NCBI GenBank assembly: GCA_033980235.1
Contig: CM067077.1
Location: forward strand, 5,990,602-6,054,601
Length of the DNA: 64,000 nucleotides
Origin: Diadema setosum
Lineage: Eukaryota > Echinodermata > Echinoidea > Diadematoida > Diadematidae
Direction: 5' to 3'
In this document: positions 57,971 to 64,000 of the stretch, piece by piece
Layout of the letters: every line of letters begins with the position of its first letter
Position numbering within the stretch: position 1 is the first letter of the stretch
The notes under the pieces: generated by a model
Databases searched by the model: none
What the model was told of the DNA's origin: nothing
What the model saw: only the letters and a program-made list of their open reading frames with translations
Made by a program: the position numbers and the translations under genes

Positions 57971-60900
57971 AAAAAACAAAAAAAAAACGAAAGGCGGTCT
58001 TGCATACGTACGGTTATCCCAGGTTCATTGTTCCGTATCACGTCAAAATGAATGAATAATGTTCGCAACAACAGCTGGAGGACATTTTCAGGGTGCTCTA
58101 GAATAAAAACAAATCAATTGTCCATTATAATGCGCCATATGGTCCTTGTTATAGAAAATCAATACCCCAAGTATAATGAATACAGAATAGTTGCCATGTG
58201 GTGGGAGCATATTGCCTATAATAAATCTAGCAATTATTCATCACGACAGCAACTTTAAGGCCACTCCATTCACATTGTTGGTATCACGTCTTGCGCGAAT
58301 TAAAGGACGAACATGGGCTAGCTTGCTATAGCAAATACTCTCAGACACTGACTGGCACTTCAACATTGATAGAAAGCATACTACAGACGACCGCCACTGA
58401 CCAGCATTAACTTCCCGCCAAAATTAGAACGGGAAATACTTCGCCAGACGAGGCATCATTGATTATTTTCCCCCTTTTAACTGCAGGCGCGTGCTCTTGG
58501 CGAAGACGCCTGTATGTTGTCACATGAGTCGCGAAAAGATAAATTCAAGGCGGTTTGGCCGCCACTGTTATCAACCCGTATAACCGATCCAACACTACAC
58601 CCCCCCCCCCCCCCACCCTTCACTCATACTGAAAGTCTTGCCCTTGGAGATAGCATCTCCTAAAGAAGCTGCAAGTTGCTGGTGGAATTGTCAGTGTTCA
58701 ATCGATCGAACTGACTCTTTAGTTCCCCAGAGGGGTAATCATGAGTAGGGAGGACATGAAGAAGAGGGTTTTAATTCACAGCGATGGCGCTTGGTTATAA
58801 CAAGGAGGTTTTATACATGGAGTACCAACTGGCTTAATTATTCAAAGAGTTGTCAGATTTCTATTGATGTTCAAAAGAATTCCACAGGTGAACTTGTGCC
58901 TTTGATGATCGATGTTCGACGCCGCCGTCTTGCTGAGCAATCTGGAGATTCATTTTGAACGCTATCATAATGTTTGCCATATTTTGCTTATTCATTTTTA
59001 AATGAAATGAAATTTCACTTAATAATAAAGCATGTCAAACAAAAGTCAATTCCGTCCAGAAATTTGCGCAAAAGTGTAAATCAGAGCTGTATCATGTGAA
59101 AATATTTTAAAAAGTACCATCCTGGAAAGCTGGTTTTATCACTTTTCCGCTTAATTTCCACAAGTGAAACTAATATGGAATAATCTTCAGGTATGATTCT
59201 TTATTGATAGATATATCAGATTACTGCCCGGGTATGCCCAGTCAAGTAATTTTCATCTTTATTTCAGCTTTTTTTTTTTTTTTTTGCTCAATTTCTATTC
59301 GCGCATCCTCGTGTCTGTACCACGTACCTTTTATAAGAAGGGATAGCGAAAAGTAATTACCATCACAAAGACATATCTTCCTTTGAAAGTGGCTGGTGAT
59401 TATGCAATGAGACACAAGTCTATTGTCTTCGTATCTGCGCGGCAGATCCTGTTTGGCACATGCTTCAAATATTTTTGAGCGGCGGCTTCGAACATCTAGC
59501 AAAGGAAATATGACGGTTGTGACTCCATTCTCTATCTAGAACCTCCTTGATTTTAAATGACACATATCACATTTCAAAGACGCCTACAATTTGGACGAAT
59601 TACTTTACGCTATATAGCAACAGACAAAAATTTATCCCCTATAAACGCACGGCTCGTGGCTTAGCGTGGTGCCTCTTGTTGGTACTGACTAAACAATCTG
59701 TTTCATCCTACCAAGTAGCAATTTGTAATTCTAGATTGAAAGCAGCGACCTGACTCCATTGATTTGGTGAATATGTGACAGGTCTCTTACTGATATGCAG
59801 TAAGCATAGTGACCTAATACACTGTCTAGCCAATGAGTGAGAACCAGCCTTATCCACGTATGGCTTTAATGAAAGGTGTGTGGAAAGGATTTTGATTTAA
59901 ATGCACAAAGATCTCAGTTTTAGCTAAAATAACTTCACAAACAGTATACAATGTTAGTTTCTATTTCTATCCATTCCGTCATGGTGAAATGCCCCCCCCC
60001 CTTTTTTTTTTTCTTTTTTTAGTTTACCCCTGGTTCGCAATATGTAGCACTTAAGTATCCGAAAAGCTATTTTAATCAACCAACCCTTTCATAATCTCCC
60101 AATGCCTTGAATCACTATAACTTTTTGTGTGTGTGTGTTAAGTGTAGAAGGCAAGAATCCATAGTCTCAATTATTTCACTATAAGCCAGTTCGGAGTTCC
60201 ACTTTGCGCATGAGCAGAAAAAAGATCATTCGTACAAACAGGCATGTTTGTGTTTAAATTCACTTGAATAAGCATCTGTGACGTAATGACTATTCATGAA
60301 ATCCTGGAAAAATGTGCCTGCCAGAACATCCACCTGGCAGCAAAAGTGGTATTTGGCAATGTCAATACAAAGAGATTGCTAATACCTTCAACGTAAAATA
60401 ATGGCATGGATTCTTTCTAAAGTGTAAATTAACGGATCATTCTGGTCACCTGGTCTACGCAAGTTCATTCTTTGTTTGAACAGGATTGATGAATCTCACA
60501 GATTGTTACGTAAAGCTTATGCATCATGTCGCTCTGAAAACGAGTGGAGTGCCCCTAATCGACTGAGAAAAGAGACAGTTCATTCGTACCAATGTGCCCA
60601 TGAGCTAACTCCGATCTGGCTTATTAGGAAATGATGGGAGGGAATGAGGGAGGACATGGGTAAGTTGTTGCAATTTTAGTTCCCTTGAATTAACTTGAAA
60701 ATAACTAATCTTTTAGAGTTTCCAGATTTTTCCCACTCTTTGTTTCTTTTCAGAGTTGGCTACAAAATGACTACTGGAATATACTTATATTTTCAACGCA
60801 AGTCATTAAACTCCATTGATCCACAATTTTTGCTCTCTGTTCTATCTAGAAATGCTTTGCAAAAACAGGCAGGGATACTTTGATTATGGAATAACACTTA

Positions 60901-61183
60901 CATTCTACGAAGAAATTGCAGAAGGTGTTCCAAATGAAAGAATAAAACCATGGCAGATAACAAAATTAATATGTCGGATGGCAGAACGCTTTGAAATTAT
61001 GGTCTCTTACTCATTACAGCAGTGTTTCTCCTATTATTAAATTAATAAGATTATTTCATCTGCCGAGTTCAATTCTGCCAGAGCAGCCCCTCGCATCCAC
61101 GAGTTTTCAGCGACATCTACGTTTGCATAGCTTTCGGAAAGAGTATATAATAAGACAAAGAGTTTTCCTTTTGTTATTTTTAG
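57971..61183. other. Unannotated stretch
   Basis: Poly-C at 58600-58614, poly-T at 59271-59284, poly-C/poly-T at 59992-60019. A CpG-bearing block lies at 58480-58560 (AAGGCGGTTTGGCCGCC). No domain-bearing frame. Confidence 0.45.
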
Positions 61184-61298
61184 TGCGCTTCTTCCCGAGA
61201 GGTAATCTCATTACCAGCAATGCCACAGAGGAGCACATAGTTTCACATCTAATGGAGATGAGAGCCGAAATCGAGGACGACGTTTCTTCCCGCACACG
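61184..61298 (+). CDS. Speculative internal exon
   Basis: A strong pyrimidine-rich acceptor (TTTTCCTTTTGTTATTTTTAG, in parts) ends at 61183. An open 115-nt block follows, encoding a hydrophilic, acidic stretch (EEHIVSHLMEMRAEIEDD) to a possible GTAACA donor at 61299. The exon would be phase 2 at both ends. No domain is recognised and the donor is weak, so this may be chance. Confidence 0.15.
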
Positions 61299-63334
61299 GT
61301 AACAAAAATATTATGGCTTTGTCTTAACCTGGAGATGTTTTAGCTTCCCCGGGCTTATTTTAGTACAACCTTGGCGCTATTCTTTCGACGAAAGATGTAA
61401 TCTTTTCTTTCTTTCTTTTTTCCACAGGATATTTTTTTCCAGACGGGTATCATATTATAGCGATCACGATCAGGCACTTCTCTAGCGATTTCTCATTTTT
61501 TTCCTGTACTATCATTTTTTTTTTGTTATCATTATCATCATAAGTTAGTGACAAAATGTGTTCTCGGAGGAGCATCGGAATAGAATTGCAAGAGAGTTTC
61601 ACCAGAAAGCTTACGTACATTCCTAATGCTTTTTAACCTACTTTATGTGGTGATCATTACCACTGTGGGTAAAAAAGTCACAATCTTAAAACCTATACTA
61701 TTTTACAAGAATGCTGGCAGATATCGTCATTAATATTTCGCTGTGAATTGCAGAGTTTGCACCACAGGCTTCATGCAGTACTCTTTTACATTATACTGAG
61801 AGTTTATTCCCAGAATATCCGATTTCATCCATGCCGACATTTTCATAGGCTTTTGCATGTAGTGTCCGTTTTCAGCAGCGCCGCATTTTTACAGATGTAC
61901 CCTCGTTTATCTCAAATTGAATTGCGATAAACGCCACAACAGCGACTGTTTGCGTTGCTGATTGAATGATAACAGAATACTCTCCACTTCGGAAGCAAAG
62001 ACCATCCCCGACTATGTCCAACTCAGAACTAAAATCTAATCCTTCTATAAAAAAAAAAAAAAAAACGTACTTGAAACCTGCCATTTTAATCACATTTCTT
62101 TGAAATGTTTGAATTTTAGTGCATATAAGCTTTACAAAATTGCCATGTCCTCTACATGTCCAAGTTTAATGATCAACAACATTTTTGGGAAAAAAATGTA
62201 TTCACATGCATAGCACAATGCTCTGACTCTATATTAAAAGTACAGCCATGGAGATTGCATCTGCCTTATTGAAATAATTAGATATATGAGTCCATGTGGC
62301 TGTTTTATTGCAGACTGCATAAAGCACACTATTGTGTACAACAAAGTTTAGAGTGCGGAATTAAAAACTGAAATGTCAACTTTTTAAGAGGATCACGAAG
62401 GACAGAAAGTATTAACGTGTACAACTTAATCATGATTATGACGATATAATATCATGTACTCGCATATTTCAACGTTCAAGTATTACAATAGTAAATTACA
62501 ATTAAAGAAGTAATAATCATTTCCATTTCCCATAATAAAACCCGTTTGTCTTCATCATTATCATGATAATCTTTGTGTTATCGTTACCTGCGAGATTCGG
62601 TTGAGAGTATGAACTGGGCATGGGTATGCGGAGGTGGCAATGAGGCATCCATGGTAATGCAATAAGCGGTGAATTTCCGTGTCTTCATCAGTATAACCAG
62701 CTCAAAAAAAAAAAAAGCGCGGGAAAACTAAACGCCTGCGGGTGTTGCAACAATCTGATCGTTAGAACACGTACAGGCGAATATGGCGCCCTATAGATGA
62801 GTTTACATTATTTTATGACGAAAATGGGAGAGAATACTCCGATATGATTTTCTCCCCACCCCCATTCTCTTTCTCTCTCTCTCTCTCTCTCCATCGCGAG
62901 CGCAAACGGAAGCTGGGTTTTGTTTTCTCAACACCTCCGGCAAGTTTCCAGCAAAATCTGTATCAAATGTCTTTAATACGTTGAACACGTATTGAGGTTT
63001 TTGTTTTCTTTTGAGAAAGGATTTGATCGGACAACTCCCTCCACCCCATCCCTCATAAGAAAGAAGTTTTTTAACTTAATCTATTCCACATACAGTAGTT
63101 TCTTTTGTGTAGGCGTAAAGAAATGATGGGGAGAGAAAGAGCTGTGCAACGGAGACAGTTTGTCAACTATGAAATCTAACGAACTGTGTCAGATAGTGAG
63201 CAAAAGTATTTGAAATGAAGGTGGCATCTATATTTATTTTGAGTTTTAGCATACACGAGGAAAGTCTAAATTGAGTAATTGGTTGTTTGCTACTTAACAA
63301 TGCAGCAATCTTCAAAATACATTATCCAGCGACA
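61299..63334. other. Unannotated stretch
   Basis: Poly-T and poly-A runs, (CT)n at 62869-62892. No recognised gene or mobile element. Confidence 0.5.
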
Positions 63335-63670
63335 ATCTTATCAATTAAATCAATTCAATTCAATTCACTTTATTGATAACGATAAAAAAAAAAAACAGAA
63401 ACATGTACAGTGTAAAATGTGTAGGGGAGTCATAAAGAAAGCCAAAAGCTTGAGACATTTAGTGTGATCGCCTTTGTCAAGTTTGTAGAGTTGAATACAT
63501 ATAAAAATATACAAAAACAGATTAGGAGTTAAATTCGGAGTACTTATTGACAGTTACAGATTACATACATAAATAAAAGGGAATATGAAACATAATATGC
63601 TACTACCTTAAACAAATAAAACAAACAGACAGAACAAAACTAACAAAGTTGGACGGCAGTCAAGGCAGTT
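63335..63670 (-). mobile_element. Antisense LINE-like 3' tail
   Basis: On the plus strand AAATCAATTCAATTCAATTC and ACTTTATTGATAACG precede an A-rich 3'-UTR-like block. The minus-strand reading ends TCAATAAAGTGAATTGAATTG, the same layout as 57515 and 15299. Confidence 0.45.
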
Positions 63671-64000
63671 GTCGTTTTTTATTTTATAAATAACCCAATG
63701 TATTTACAGTTTTAAAGTGTACACTTTGAAGAAATAGAAACATACATATAGACCGATATGTCAAAGGTATAACGACAACGACGACAACGACGACGACAAC
63801 AACAACAACAAAACAAAAAGCATGAAAATTCATCCTGGATAACCGATGGAATGGCTGTGGTATATTGTTTATATGTCCCTTAGAAAATTGCACAGGTCAA
63901 AAATAGACTTATTGGCAGAATTTAAAAAAAAAATGTTAAAGATAATTGTCTGACGTTAAAGATAATTGTCTCACATTAATGCAAGTAATAGATGCCAACT
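63671..64000. other. Terminal AT-rich segment with (ACA/ACG)n
   Basis: ACGACAACGACGACAACAAC trinucleotide repeat at 63773-63811, and a direct repeat AAAGATAATTGTCT(G/C)AC at 63939 and 63958. No gene. Confidence 0.6.

Overview
The window is eukaryotic and looks like a gene-poor stretch of a marine invertebrate genome, most plausibly an echinoderm or another deuterostome. That placement is an inference from AT-rich DNA, dense (CA), (GA), (TA) and (CAT) microsatellites, many miniature DNA transposons, tRNA-derived SINEs, a ~1 kb repeat opening with GCCTCCGC...GGCCGGAGGC, and an L1/Tx1-like LINE. Species cannot be assigned by eye. Nothing looks bacterial: there are no operons, rRNA genes or CRISPR arrays.

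The only host coding sequence I can argue for is at the left edge. On the minus strand, positions 162-102 read as a short first coding exon. It encodes a 20-residue hydrophobic, signal-peptide-like leader and ends in a phase-1 GTGAGT donor, so the rest of that gene would lie left of position 1. A 115-nt open block at 61184-61298 with a good splice acceptor and an intron-less 89-codon ORF at 25501-25770 are weak candidates. Most other open frames lie in microsatellites, homopolymers or repeats.

The main mobile element is a 5'-truncated non-LTR retrotransposon at about 46697-49240. It keeps reverse transcriptase motifs (RQGDPLSPYLF, YADD) but is frameshifted in a TA-rich patch, and it carries a very G-rich tract in its 3' UTR. 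A smaller LINE 3' end at 26050-26271 is flanked by a 34-bp near-perfect target duplication. Several antisense or sense LINE-like 3' tails made of (TTGAA)n or (TTCAG)n are scattered through the window.

Non-autonomous DNA elements were recognised by inverted ends at 11220, 13619, 15755, 17331, 21336, 26882, 36738, 38574, 45582, 46084, 49783 and 52755. Three large fold-back structures lie at 6149-6450, 13035-13540 and 40041-41141; the last has ~370-bp arms carrying a 57-bp tandem module. tRNA-derived SINEs occur at 27056 (+), 29059 (+), 29796 (-), 53043 (+) and 54785 (+), with a fragment at 50142.

Local repeats include a 93-bp hairpin tandem array (1899-2350), an 84-bp tandem duplication (8954-9120), and a repeat carrying five direct-repeat-1 nuclear-receptor-like motifs (841-1838). 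Between these lie non-repetitive, CpG-containing blocks (about 6720-7160, 12236-12420, 18340-18720, 19590-19780, 31045-31215, 32330-32460, 42395-43330, 54080-54290). They are plausible cis-regulatory or conserved non-coding DNA, but that needs cross-species alignment. Overall the window reads as the upstream flank of one left-hand gene followed by about 63 kb of intergenic or very long intronic DNA.
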